64,000 nt of DNA from contig JAMZAV010010740.1 in NCBI GenBank assembly GCA_024449915.1, forward strand, positions 1 to 64,000, read 5' to 3'. The DNA is from Sweltsa coloradensis (taxonomy: Eukaryota > Arthropoda > Insecta > Plecoptera > Chloroperlidae). The translations under genes were made by a program, and so were the position numbers. The notes under the pieces were generated by a model. The model was not told the DNA's origin. It did not search any database and worked only from the letters and a program-made list of their open reading frames with translations. The number at the start of each line of letters is the position of its first letter. The first letter of the stretch is position 1. Shown here one piece after another: positions 22,540 to 34,149 of this stretch.

Positions 22540-24345
22540 TGACAGATGTGTAGATATAACGTAAATTATTTGCCTCTGAAAGCGTTCTATTTCAGCAGTA
22601 TTACCGACCCAAAAAATGAACATTTTTCACTGATGCAAACTTATGAAATGTAAATATATTCAGCGAAACAAAATGAAATTCACAATAACTCGGGCATTTG
22701 TACTCCGATCCAGGCCTTCGCGGACTTTAACGAACCGGAGGAGGAGGATCTACAATTTAACGTCCCTAAAAACTATCCAGGAAAATCGTGAGTCCCGGAA
22801 ATTTCCCGAAATGTAAAAAAATTACCCACATTTCAACATTTATTTAACCAAGACGTTAAGAAATAATCGACGAGGACAATAGAGTGACGGAAAAATCTAC
22901 AGGAATAATTTTAATCCGGGAATTTCGGGAATAAATACGAAAAACCCGGAACCACCCCAAAATAGACTCGGATATAGTTTTTTGTCGTTTTTGTTTTTAA
23001 ACAACAAGTAAATCTGCAAGGTACGACATATACTACCGGTTATTCGTTTTTTCCGCTCATACATCCAATCGGCCCCTTCCTGATTTATAGTTTGCTCACA
23101 GATTCTGATCGAGTCTTCGGCTATTAAGGAAGGAATACGGTGAAATTTGGCAAAAAAAATTGGGGGTGATTTTTTTATTTTTTTATTTATATAATTTGGA
23201 ATGTTATCTGTTTCATGGTGTAAATTTTATCGGGATTGAGTAACTATAAGTACACGTAATGTTTTTGTGTTGTCACGCCGGCACAGCTTTGTGCGTCAAA
23301 AATTAGGTTGTTTGGCGTCGTCGCGAGAAGAATCTGCTGACTCTGAATGGATTTCTCAGCGAATTAGCTTTCAAAATGCGCAGGTTGTCTTCTAGCCTAG
23401 TTCCACGCGGTATGGGACTTCAATGTTAATCGTTGAAAGTGCGCCGATTTCGTGTTAAAAGCGGGCAACATGACTTTTCTGATAGGTAATTTTACGCTGA
23501 ATTCGAAAACCAATGTTGCCCAACAGTGACTTAAAAACTTAAACCCTTAAATCCCATTTATTTGGGCAAATGTGTCGAATTTGTAGACATTTAGGGTATC
23601 CTAGTTGGTGAACGTAATTTTGAAGATAAAAATGATTTAAAAATTGATTTTGTCACAAATAAAATGTCTGAAAGTATGGTTAGTCCAAAATTTGAGCTAA
23701 ACTGGTAAACTGGTTTGAAATTAAGTTCAAACACAAAGAATAGCTGATACGTAGGGCGTTTTATTAACATTTAACACTGTACAACATAGCATTGATAAGA
23801 TAGGCTGTTAATACTTGCTGAGCAGTTAACGTACACTCAGTTGAATAAGGTGCAAAAGAAAAATCGAAAATTCCTTAAAAACTCTTCTTGTAGGATAATT
23901 TTTAATACTAGTTGGTGATAGTTACTCTCGGACTCTCGCCGCTACTAGTCCGGGGACTATCCGCAAATTTGAGGCCGAACCTATAGGACAAATTGCAACA
24001 GAAGCGAATTTGGTATCATTGGATTTAAAAAAAAAAAACACTTAATAACCCATAAAGAATCCCCTAAAATCCCCATATGGTGAGTGGGTCTAATCATCCC
24101 CTAAATAAAAATGTAATAAAATTTAATTTTAAAAAATGTACTTTTAAAACTTAGTAAGCATGGTATGCAATCAAAGATTATTTAAGGGTCTTCTAAATAA
24201 AAAATATTTCAATTGTTCAAAATTAATTTTGTGGTCAGCAGAGGTCAATGAAGGTCAAACTTTGTATTTTTTCAGTATAATTTATTAAACGTTTTTCTAT
24301 TGGCACAATAATGTTTGATGATTGTCTTATTGTTGTAAATATTTA
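22540..24345. other. No gene recognised
   Basis: Mixed intergenic sequence. AAATTTCCCGAAAT-like words around 22,800 and GGAATTTCGGG at 22,918 look like an old repeat that I cannot classify. Confidence 0.4.
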
Positions 24346-24349
24346 GTAA

Positions 24350-25090
24350 ATAGTATAGTATAGTATGATTTATTTATTTAGCTTTCGCTAGTTCGTTACA
24401 TGTTACAATCATAACATACAATATAAAATTACAAATACAAATAATATAACATAATATACAATTATGCGCTTCACATAAGTAGAAAACAGAGTCTATACAT
24501 AATACAAAATTAAACTATTCCAACAATTTCAGTCACATTCCTTCATATGGAAATTCAGATTTTAAAAAATTAATACATTCAGTTTTATATATATTGAATC
24601 TACTTTCTTTGATACCGTTTGGTAGACTATTATATAATTTGATTCCATTAATAAAAATTGATTTTTGGTTAACAGTCATATTTTGTATGTTTAAATGAAA
24701 TTGATTGGCCTGCCTAGTTTGATGATCATGAACTTCATTATTTTTGTTAATGAACTCATCAAAGTTGTCATTGAATTTTCCATCCACAACATTACGGATG
24801 AAAATTAGTACCTTCAGGCCCAATCTTTGCTCAACCGTCATCCATTCAAGAACATCCAACATATCTCTAACATGTGTTCTTTTGTTAACCCTCAATATAA
24901 TTCTCATTCCTTTATTTTCCAATATTTGTAACTTTCTTATGTTATCAGTACCAGATTTCCAGAGTAAAGAAGTGCAGTATTCAAAATGAGGTCTGATTAT
25001 TGTTTTATATATCATCAATCTTGACCATTGACTTAAGTGTTTGCTAATTCTGTACATATATCCAATTTTCTTAATAGGCCATACTTGATA
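24350..25090 (-). mobile_element. LINE 3' end: RT C-terminal domain and pentamer tail
   Basis: A minus-strand frame of 174 codons (24,533-25,057) reads IIRPHFEYCTSLLWKSG, then ILENKGMRIILRV, then FINGIKLYNSLPNGIK. That is the thumb/C-terminal part of CR1- and Jockey-type LINE reverse transcriptases. The element is cut at its 5' end near 25,085. Its 3' end is AAATAAATAAAT followed by ATACT repeats near 24,350-24,385. The catalytic RT core is missing, so it is dead, though the remaining frame is uninterrupted, which suggests a fairly recent insertion. Confidence 0.85.
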
Positions 25091-25903
25091 GGGTATAAGT
25101 CAATCATTGCAGAAAAAGGTTATTATTTCAATCTGTAGGGCCATAAACCTTCAAACATGTTGTCAAAAATATGTTTACTTACGTTTAAGCGCACAACAAT
25201 CATGTTATGTAATAATATTATTCACCGATAGGGGTTTCTCACGTAGTTCGCATCGCAGCTACAAATTGGTATGTACCTTGATCAAAACCCACACATTAAA
25301 ATCCTTACTGAAGGTTTTGTCATGGATTTCATATATTCGGCAAAATTTTAGATAAAGACTCAAAATATAGTCATTGGATTTGTTATTTCAACCAAATTCA
25401 CACAATAAAGTAGTAGGTAATGAGGTTGTCTACTAGAAGATTTTAATTCACAAAACCTATTACCTAAGTGCCCGCTATAGGTCGCTGTACACTCAGGTAC
25501 CTCGGGGAAAAAAACACGATTTTGGCGTTTTTAAGGTGTTTCCAAGCCGCCATGAAACGTGAAATGAACTTTAAATACGTCATAATAATCAGATCATAAT
25601 CATAATCAAAGCTATTTAGGTACCTGACAACTCATACCAATTTTGGTTGGGATGAGAACATTCCTTCCGAATTAAAAATGGGATGAAAAATTATCAATAT
25701 CACTTTCTGTAACTCCTCTGCTAGGCGACTATGAAGGCCTACGGTGTAGCATAACAAAATCCATATCAATTGGCTTTCGATTAAACGTCGTGTTCCTCCA
25801 TATTCTATTGTGAGAAGCTGTTTTGACAATGATAATACTTCAGCCTCTGAGCCGTGTAATAAAGCCAAAACAGCTAAAAAAAAATGAGTAATCGAAGTTT
25901 GAT

Positions 25904-26321
25904 TCGATTCAATATTGCTTAACGTCTCATATTTATGCACTTTGGCTAATCGAGACGATGAGTGGTGATAGATGAGGATGAAGTATGAACAGAAGAGAGG
26001 AGGGGAAACCCGGTACCGGCACGTAGCCTACTCCTTTCGAAAAGTACCAAGGGGACCAACGGCTTTACGTTCCATCCAAAAGGACGGTGTAACCTTGACA
26101 GTCATATAGGTTCCTCCACTAACCCGGACTGCCGAGCAGACGTCGAAGAGAACGAAGCCGTTACACTAGCTCTCGAACCCTCAATCTGCTCTAACCAACG
26201 GTAGGCCTATACGTGAGTTTTAGGGTAGAGCGGTCACCCACTCTACCTCTGACCACGCCCAATTCTGCTTAACTTCGGTGTTCGAGGTGAAACCGGTTAA
26301 ACGACTTCGGCTAAACCGCTG
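25904..26321 (-). mobile_element. 5S rRNA-headed SINE, 418 bp, with 10-bp target duplication
   Basis: GAAGTTTGAT at 25,894-25,903 and 26,322-26,331 bounds the element. On the minus strand it opens with a 5S rRNA-like region (about 26,321-26,222) holding CACCGAAGTTAAGCA and GGGTGACCGC, the internal pol III promoter parts of 5S genes. The body contains ACGTAAAGCCGTTGGTCCCC. The 3' end is GAGACGTTAAGCAATATTGA, the tail also used by repeat family 1. A 5S head and a tail shared with a LINE-like family are known for SINE3 and related animal SINEs. Confidence 0.8.
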
Positions 26322-26331
26322 GAAGTTTGAT

Positions 26332-27690
26332 GACGCAGCTTGTATGTTTTGGGCAAATTAATCCCAATGAAAGTTTAATCGAAGTTCAGACGTGTGGTAT
26401 GAGCAGTAGCATATTAAATGATTCCAAAATGCCGCCTGTAATGAGCGTACGACTCTGTGGTTTCATAGACCTAATGGCAGACAAAGCAAAATACCACCTC
26501 AAATTATATGGAAATCAATCCGGAAATTAACAAATCCATCTCAGCGTGGTTGTTTCCAGGTCAAATAAATTGAGAAACCACCTGATATGTTTACTTTTCT
26601 TTCGTCGCGAAGTACAGAAGAACAATAAAATAATAAATATGGCGACAATGCAATGGCATGGCTAGTAAGTAAGTTGCACTTACGATGCAAGATTCAACCA
26701 TTACTTGTCCCATGATTTTGCGTGGAAAGATACACTCAGTACTTCAAAGAATAAGAAAAATCTTTGTAATAGAATCAAAACCGAGATGAAAAATATATAT
26801 TAATTTATTTGTACCGTCAACAAATGGGTGACGATTGTGGTTGTGAAACGTATCTTATGCCAAAAAAAAAACGAGTGGAGACAAAAATTAATGACACGAC
26901 GAGATCCCAACGAAAGGTCCATCATGCACTAGCAGTTCAGTCAGCCCGATAATGTCAATGGTCAAAGATAGGAGGCATGAGATGACTAAAAACTTCTAAA
27001 CGCAGGTCACTTGAAATAAGTGAAAGAGCATTGAGTGCATTCCAAAATCAGTCAACACATGCATTCATTCACCTATTAGTAGGAGGATATATTTCAGAAA
27101 ATGAGTCGATCGAAAATATTAACTCTGTGTCAAGATGTAGTGTTTGCGTTAACTTAAGGTGAGTTTAGACACCTAGGCATGTGGGCTTAGGTTGTACCGG
27201 TATTCTCCACCAAGAAACGCATTCTAAGCAACTTGTAATTAATTTATTTTGCGACGCATCATCATCTGTTACAAATACATTATAGGAATTGACAATGAAC
27301 TGGCAATGATGCCATTCAAGTTCAACATGTCGATGAAGCCACAGGGGCTGTGATGTCTAACATCTAACATAAGGCAAATTCGTGTATTTCTCTGCATACA
27401 ACATAGACTTCATTTGTAGTGGGGTAATGCACAAAATGGCTAAATGGCAACGGATGGGGTTCGTGTCACTTTGAGCCTTTGGATTACATCATGTAATCCA
27501 CATACATACGATGTACATACGATGTAATCGGTAAATTTTGGAGGCGTATCGAGACTTCCAATGTAAATTATTTATATTGAACACACTAAAATCAATAAGA
27601 TCATGTACTAAGTTAAAAAGCAAATACTCACTAAAGTTAAGAAAATAACGTTAAGAGGTTTTTTAAAAAGTTGCATGCAAATTTAGACAT
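26332..27690. other. No gene recognised
   Basis: A short plus-strand frame at 26,327-26,530 has no recognisable domain and overlaps the SINE edge. Nothing else supported. Confidence 0.4.
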
Positions 27691-27697
27691 ACAATTT

Positions 27698-27720
27698 TGT
27701 GTGTGTGTGTGTGTGTGTGT
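27698..27720. repeat. (GT)n microsatellite
   Basis: About eleven GT units directly before the G-rich tandem repeat. Confidence 0.9.
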
Positions 27721-28350
27721 AGGCGGTGGAGGCAACGAGGAGGAAAAAAATTGATTTTTGGTTTAGCACACCGAAGTTAGTAAGATCTTTGTAAACTAAA
27801 ATTTTTGTTGGGGTAAGGGGGCCGGGGGTAGGGGTAGTGGGGGGCTAAATTCTTCGAATGTTAGGGCAACATGTTTTTTTGTTTCAGCACACCAAAGTTA
27901 GTCAAATCGCATTTAAGTACGAACAAAAATGTATGTTAATGTCAAAATTTTGTTGTTGGAGGGGTGAGGCGGTAAAGGGGGGGGGGGGTTGAGCCATCGG
28001 ACATCTGGGCAACATCTATTTTCGGAATTAGCACACCAAAGTTAGTTAAGATCGCGTTCTAAATACAAGTGGAATGAAAGTGTCAATTTTTTATTTTGGG
28101 GGGAGTAATGGGGGGCGGGGGGTTAGAGACATCGGACGTCTGAGAAACATGGATTTTCGGTTTAAGCACACTAAAGTTAGTAAGATCGCGTTCTAAGTGC
28201 GAGTAAATGAATAAAATTGTCAAACTTTTGATTTTTTTTTGGGGGGGGGGGGGGAATGGGGGGGTTAGAGCCATCGGACGTTTGGGCAACATGGTTTTTC
28301 GGTTTTAGCACACCAAAGTTAGTAAGATCACGTTCTAAGTTTGCTTTTAA
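27721..28350 (+). repeat. Five-unit G-rich tandem repeat (121-144 bp units)
   Basis: CACACC(A/G)AAGTTAG recurs at 27,767, 27,888, 28,032, 28,167 and 28,309. Most units also carry CATCGGACxT(C/T)TGGGCAACAT and a G tract of 8-14 bases. The G tracts lie on the plus strand and could form quadruplexes. No protein is supported; the proline-rich minus-strand frames are artefacts of the G tracts. Confidence 0.85.
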
Positions 28351-28559
28351 CACCCTTTCGGCTAAACCACATGTTTGAACCAGGCTATTCACTGGTTGCT
28401 ATAAATGCACTAAGATAGCTGCACACGTCTTTTAGCCCTTTCACGGGCAAAATAGTTCCAGGGTTTAAATTCAAGTTTTGACTTTGTATTCTAGCAGTAA
28501 TAAGGATTCTAAAAAAACAACATTTTTTTTTTTTTTGCAAGGGGTACCCCCAAAAAAGT

Positions 28560-28580
28560 GGTGGGAAAACATTCCCACCG
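28560..28580. promoter_or_regulatory. Subterminal palindrome, left end of piggyBac
   Basis: GGTGGGAA-6-TTCCCACC type palindrome (GGTGGGAAAACATTCCCACC here). Related copies lie at 31,346-31,369, 31,650-31,672 and 31,697-31,716, close to the right end. Position and symmetry suggest transposase binding sites. Inference. Confidence 0.5.
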
Positions 28581-28599
28581 CCTACGTGACGGTGTAAAT

Positions 28600-29100
28600 T
28601 ATTTTGAAATTATTTAAATTACTTTCTTCATAAAAAGCATAAAAATTAGCTTTTCACTTGTTGTACACATTATTTTTAATAAACCATCGGGAAAAACGGA
28701 TCAATACCTCTAGGAACAAAACTAAGGGGTCCAAATTACAATAATTTAATTTCAACTTTTATGCAAAGTACCTGTATTTTATTGAAAATAAAAGCATAAA
28801 ATGAACTTTTCAATATTGTTGCTTCACATTATTGATAACGTCAATGACATCTGGAAAAACTGTTCAATACAGATAAGAACTAAAATATGTCGTACAAATT
28901 ACAATATCTTTAAGATTTCAACATGTGCAAAGTACCTGTGTTTTAGTGATAATAAAGGCATAAAATAAACTGTTTACTTGTTGGTACACATTATTTACAA
29001 TGTCAATGGCACATGTAGAAAAACGGATAAATATATCCAAGAATGAAACAAATTGGTACAAATTACAATATCTAGATTTCAAATTATGCAAAGTACCTTC
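28600..29100. repeat. 162-bp tandem repeat, three units
   Basis: GCAAAGTACCT recurs at 28,763, 28,927 and 29,088 with ACAAATTACAATAT and ACATTATT(G/T)A repeated between. It lies between the transposase stop and the left terminal repeat. Confidence 0.8.
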
Positions 29101-29152
29101 ATTTCTGAGGTAGTACAATCATAACACTGAACTCATCACTTGTTGAAACACA

Positions 29153-30818
29153 TTATTTTCCATGGAATTTCGTGAAACACTTATCAATGCAGAGTGGAAC
29201 GAGACATGCCGAGCAAGTGAATTTGGTTCTCTGTTCCTTGATTTTTGTGCTACAGTTACGACACCGCCGGTAATTCTTATTTTTTACTGCCATGTGGTTT
29301 CCAACTGAAGCAAGTCTAATATCTTCAGGCACCCTTCTCTTGTTAGCTAAGAATTGCACTACTGGACCACGTTTTCGTTTGGATGAAAACCCACTAATCA
29401 GCTGAACGGCTAATCGAAGCCTGAAGCTCAACTGGTCTTGTTTATCTGCTCCTCTCTTATGTATTCTCATAAGAATAAATGCATTGACAATCGCAAAATC
29501 GTCAAGAAAAAAAGATACGGTGCCACCACTTGACAGACCGCCGACCCAACGATACCGTTCCTTAAATTTGGGTCGAACGATCGATCCCCCCCAGTTCATT
29601 GAAATTTTTTTCAAAAACTCTTGGGGCACTTACTTCTTTTTGTTTATTTTTTTTTCGCGATTCCAAAGGTGACATCTTTGGAGAGTGTGCTGTACACAAA
29701 CTCCCGGCTTGAAATCTTGCCTTTCACGGCAGAAACACGGGTTTTTTTGTTTTGATTAAAATTCCCCCCCTCTTCAGTTTGTCATTTTTCTTCCATTTCT
29801 GGCAAACCTTTCCTGTTGCTGCGAACTTCCCAAGAAAAAATTCCCATTCTCAAGAGACTACACATGAGATGATTGACTGAAGAAATTTCGGGGGGGGGGC
29901 TAAAATTCCCCCAGTGTTTGCAATTTTGGGGAAAGATTGATCACAATTTTTGCCCAGCCCTGTCCGCTTGTCTCTATTTGGTCTGCTTTTCAACATATAA
30001 TCAAACTTTAAACAAACCCTGTCTCTCAACAGCAATGCACCCACTTTATATCCTCTTTTGACGGGTTTTTTAGGGGCTATACGTTTTGGGGGATGACCTT
30101 CTTTTGAAAGGGGTATCATTGATTCGTAAAACCGAAATTTCCCCGAGGGGCTCTACACTCCCTCCAGGATACATTTAGAAATGTAATATTGGCCTCCCCT
30201 TTGGGTTAACTTATCGTACCTACAATTTCCCTTTAGGGTTTGTTGCTTTTTTTGTTGAAATTTAAATTACCCCAAAAATTTTTTATAACGTTTTTGAAAC
30301 ATTGTTTCTGATACTGACTTGACACTAAAAATAGGATCTGAATCCAGTAATTTTGAGTTCTGGAAACTTATGAATCCCCATCATAATGTTTTTTTTGCCA
30401 ATCCAGCAAGTAGTTCCGGAACCGTCGTTCACTAAAAATTTTTTTTAGGTTCCTTAATCTAGCGCCTTTCCTCTTCATCGATCGTTCCTGGGGGGGTAAT
30501 AAATTATTTTATCTACACTATTTTTTCAAATTTCCTCCGTAAAGATTGCTTTGAATACTCTTGTTCCAAAAATGTAATCGTAGGGCTAATGCTGCTTCTT
30601 GAACTTGCTTTTCTCGAAAAATTTGTTTTAAGGGTTTTCGAAATTTTTTGCATTATCGCCCCCTTTTTCTTCTTTTTCACTTCCACATCTGAATTTCTTC
30701 ATCTTCCACTCTGAATCTTCTTCAGACCCCCCTTGGGGGGCGGAAGACGGGTAAACTATGGGTTAATCTGCGGAAAACTCATTTGACATGAAATCAAGTC
30801 ATCATCAAAAGTTTTCAT
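29153..30818 (-). pseudogene. piggyBac transposase, frameshifted
   Basis: Read in pieces from high to low coordinates. ATGAAAACTTTTGATG at 30,818 is a likely start, followed by an acidic EEDSEW stretch (about 30,710). SDPIFSVKSVSETMFQKRYK (about 30,330) fits the piggyBac N-terminal helical region. KPVKRGYKV...TGLGK (30,090-29,960) is a core motif near the catalytic centre. FLDDFAIVNAFILMR leads to a C-terminal cysteine domain, CRNCSTK...CSACLVPLCIDKC, ending at 29,153. Typical length is about 550-600 codons and the span fits. Dense indels at 29,640-31,100 break the frame, so it cannot be judged whether the catalytic aspartates survive. Confidence 0.8.
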
Positions 30819-31345
30819 TGCCCAAAACTCCAACTAGCGCATGAAGAATTTTCCCACCTCTTGTAGGGATAACCCAAAATGCAAGCTCCCCCTCACTCCA
30901 AAATCGGGGTTTCCCTCCCAGTGTCGGGATCACTAGGATCCGTCGCTATCCACAATTTTTTATTAGACTCTTTAGCCTGTAAAAAATAAGGGCCCTTTCC
31001 CGCTTTGAGCACCCATGCCATTCATCTCCATCTTTTTTATCACAGAAAACGGTTGGGGCGCCCCAAACAAATAAAAAAACAAAGCTTGATATATTTTAGA
31101 AATATGGGGGCGAGGGCCTATCAAAAAGATCATTGCTATGTACTAAAATGAAATAAGCAATGACTTCTTCAAAACTTGTCAGGTCTTTTAGATTTCGGGC
31201 CAAAAATGTAAATTTCATATTGTAAAATAATATTTATCGTTTAGTATAATACCTTATTAAAAATATAGAGAGAAATTGTAATCACTAAACATCATTTATC
31301 GAAAACATTTCTAAACATAACCAAGAAATGAATGTTCCACACTAG

Positions 31346-31369
31346 GCGGTGGGAAATGTACTTCCCACC
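31346..31369. promoter_or_regulatory. Subterminal palindrome, right side of piggyBac (inner)
   Basis: CGGTGGGAAATGTACTTCCC plus ACCA, the same symmetry as the left-end site. Confidence 0.5.
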
Positions 31370-31649
31370 ATGTACCCTCACGTATTTTGCATACACAGGT
31401 CTCATAAAAAATCATATACTTGGTAATTAATTATAGGACTATAATTCATTGTATACTTACATCTCCCATGAGGAAATGTCTCGATGTTGATGAAAATAGC
31501 AACAATAACACTTGCACACACAAAATCACATCAACAAATTACGTCAGCTGTGACAGTTATGTTATTGTGAACTTCCTTACCGATCGAATTGCCGAAGCCA
31601 ATTTTTTTACCGAGTTCCACTAGTATCCGTAAGATAGCAGCACATGCTA

Positions 31650-31716
31650 GCGGTGGGAATGGTGCTTCCCGGGAACCGCGTAGCACGACATGTCTGGTGG
31701 GAAGCATAATTCCCAC
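31650..31716. promoter_or_regulatory. Two subterminal palindromes beside the right TIR
   Basis: GCGGTGGGAATGGTGCTTCC at 31,650 and GGTGGGAAGCATAATTCCCA at 31,697, directly inside the right terminal repeat. Confidence 0.5.
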
Positions 31717-31734
31717 GGCTCGTGAAAGGGTTAA

Positions 31735-32824
31735 ACCACTGAAATATATAATTGTTACTAAATGCTGAGTTTTAGAACGGTTTTAGGAATCACACGAGTT
31801 TGAAGGCTGTGGAACAGCTGACAGTGTGTTCTTGGTTTGTTTACATACACCTGACTCGACGTTATTGTTATTGCACAACCCTATTTAATTAAAGTTTGTA
31901 AGTGTGTTATGGGGAAGTACAGTAGGCCTAGCACAGGTAAAAGACCGAAGATCTCGGCAGCCAAGCAAAACATTCGTGTACGATGGGCAACATCCAAAGC
32001 TAAAGCTAGGCCTACAAATAGGCCTACACATGAACCTACAAGTAGGCCTACACAATGTTTAACCTTTCCACTTGCTAAAATAAAATACCCTGTATATGGT
32101 TAAAACAATGGTGATGTTACAGGGCTTCAAACTAGCATCAACCAAATTTTTCAGCTTGTTACTCCTATTCAAACAATATAAAAACTTTGAAGGCTGTTTA
32201 CAGCTATATTGTTTTTGCTACACTTTCAAAGTTTTTTTTTAATATTTTGACCAAACTATTCACTCAATTGTTATGAAAATTTTTGTGAATGTTCATCATT
32301 GTTATATAGAGGCACACACATATTGGAATTTGTGTAAAGCAAAAAATAAAAAATAAAAAAAATAAAAACTAAATATTTTTTCACAAAAATGTTGCTAAAA
32401 GCAAAAAAATTATAAATTCCAAAAGAAAAGAATAAATGAAAATTCAATATGTACATACCTCAAGCATATCGTATGCAACAAAACAAATCAAAAAAATCAA
32501 TTTTATTTTTATTACTTTGGTTGGAATTTCATTTTGAAAATTTCATTTTTTTGGTGAATAAAAATAATTTTGGGAAAAGTTTCAACTTCTTTTCAATTTT
32601 TTTTTGTTTTCTTTTAGAATATAACGTTTAATATTACCTTAAAATTTCACATTGATAGAGAATATATTTTAGAACTTAGCATTTTCACCTGATTCCTTCC
32701 TTAAATGCACATTGTTCAAATAGAATGAAAAATGTTCGTCAGACGCAAGGTTGGGTCTTGATAGGCTTACGTCTTCCGTGTTATTTTTTTTTTGCAATTA
32801 TGGAATGTATGCAACTTGCAACCG
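31735..32824. other. No gene recognised
   Basis: A basic frame at 31,909-32,103 reads through repeated GTAGGCCTAC words and is judged spurious. The rest is AT-rich. Confidence 0.45.
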
Positions 32825-32905
32825 ATGTGTGGCTCGTTGGTCTTGTTGTTAGCGTATCTGCTTCCAATGCAGAAGATCTAGGGTTCAATTCCCGCTAAAG
32901 TCAGT
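32825..32905 (+). repeat. tRNA-like SINE head
   Basis: Box A-like TGGCTCGTTGG (32,830-32,840) and a good box B GGTTCAATTCC (32,882-32,892). A perfect 5-bp anticodon stem TCTGC/GCAGA encloses the loop TTCCAAT. The outer T-stem pairs and acceptor stem do not close, and a T run follows at about 32,909. More likely a SINE or pseudo-tRNA than a tRNA gene. Confidence 0.5.
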
Positions 32906-33055
32906 AGTTTTTTAACTTCTGATTTTCAGTTCTTGTCGTAGGAGTTTGTAAACGGTGACTTTGGAGCCGTCCTAGTAACGAAGCACATAGTAAATTCAGA
33001 GTTGTGATTGCGTTATCCCTTTTATGATGAAGTAAAGTTAGCGCGCGAAATATAC

Positions 33056-33187
33056 GGTTAGCCCTTTTGAGAGCTTGCTGGCTCGATGTTTAGGCCGTTT
33101 GAGAGTTTGCTGGCCGATGGTTAGCGCTTTGAGAGCTGCTGTCTCATGGTTTCAGGCCGCTTTTGAGAGCTTGCAGGTCTCGACGAT
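33056..33187. repeat. Short tandem repeat, four units of about 32 bp
   Basis: TTTGAGAG(C/T)TTGCTGGC-like units start at 33,066, 33,098, 33,128 and 33,162, with GGTTAG(C/G)GC between. Small indels differ from unit to unit. Confidence 0.75.
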
Positions 33188-33189
33188 CA

Positions 33190-34145
33190 AGAGGGGAGAT
33201 ATTTTGGAGGGGGCATTTAAAACAAAGTAAGAGACAGATGTAATTTGGGGTGTAAATTGTACATTTGCTTTACAGAAATGGATGGTGTGAGCAGTGTGGC
33301 AGGCATAACCGAACCACAAGCACTACTGGCTCTAGCCAGAGAAATCAATGGTTTGCTACTTTCCCTTTGTCACCCTCTGGGTGAGGGAAAGCAACGACAG
33401 ATTCAGGGTCATAGCCCTTTGCTGCCTAGTGATGATATATTGCATGTATAAATGAAATGTTAGTTGGGACACCGATCGACACACCGACATGCCCGCGCCT
33501 CGCGAGACCGCAAGGTGGGATAGAGTACCGGTGTCTTTACCCAATGCAAGAGCGGCTCCCCTGAAGACCCTAGCCGAGAAGCGGACCGTCACCAAGGAGG
33601 CGGGACGCCTAGTCCTTGGACTCGAAGGTTCGCGTTGGCGTGTTTCGAATCCAGGTTGGTTTCCTTCGTCATATGGACGAGGTTAGCTCCTTTGGAATCG
33701 GAGAGTTGTGCGGTGGGGGTTGTTTTTTTAGGCGGGGTAGAGGTCATTGTTGTCAATGACCATGTTGTCTCTGAATGCATATCTGGGGATTGTGCTGGTT
33801 ACCCCATAACAATGGATGTCGACTGTGGCAGGAGGTGGTAGGTTTGGTGGAGTGATAGCTGTTGGGTGTAAAAACCGAGGTTGGTTCTGAGATGGAGGTT
33901 TGGAGGCGAGTGTGCTATGGGCATTGGGGTGAGTTTGAATGGGAGTGTAGATACGAAGTGATATTTGTTGGTGGACACCGCATGGGCCAGGTTTAGTGAC
34001 TGGGCTGGTATCAAGCGCCCCGTGGAGGCTTGTCTTGCCGAGTACCGTCCCGGGCCAGCACTATCAGGGGCTAGGTTTTCCAGGGTCAGAACCTGTGTCT
34101 TATTAACTATTTTCTTAATAACTAGTCTTACTTCGGTGCTTAGAC
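33190..34145. other. GC-richer stretch, no gene identified
   Basis: A frame from 33,278 (MDGVSSVAGITEPQALLALA), placed just after TTTGCTTTACAG, could be a short exon, but I cannot find partners for it. The GC-rich block around 33,490-33,690 is unclassified. Confidence 0.35.
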
Positions 34146-34149
34146 CGGT

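Larger units (their letters stand above)
28436..31730 (-). mobile_element. piggyBac-like element with terminal inverted repeats
   Basis: The left end CCCTTTCACGGGC (28,436-28,448) and right end GCTCGTGAAAGGG (31,718-31,730) are inverted repeats with one mismatch. TTAA follows on the right (31,731-31,734) and TTAG precedes on the left, so one target copy has probably mutated. Inside are a broken minus-strand piggyBac transposase, a 162-bp tandem repeat and four palindromes near the ends. TIRs starting CCC next to TTAA are the hallmark of piggyBac. About 3.3 kb long, a normal size for the group. Confidence 0.85.

Noticed and set aside
26691..26720. First exon of the unknown minus-strand gene (MGQVMVESCI before GTAAGT)
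   Set aside because: It ends in phase 0, whereas exon A needs phase 1, and it lies 4.5 kb upstream with no link.
31909..32103. Basic frame with repeated RPT
   Set aside because: Caused by GTAGGCCTAC repeat words; no start context or homologue.
32825..32905. Functional tryptophan tRNA (CCA in the anticodon place)
   Set aside because: Acceptor and T stems do not close.
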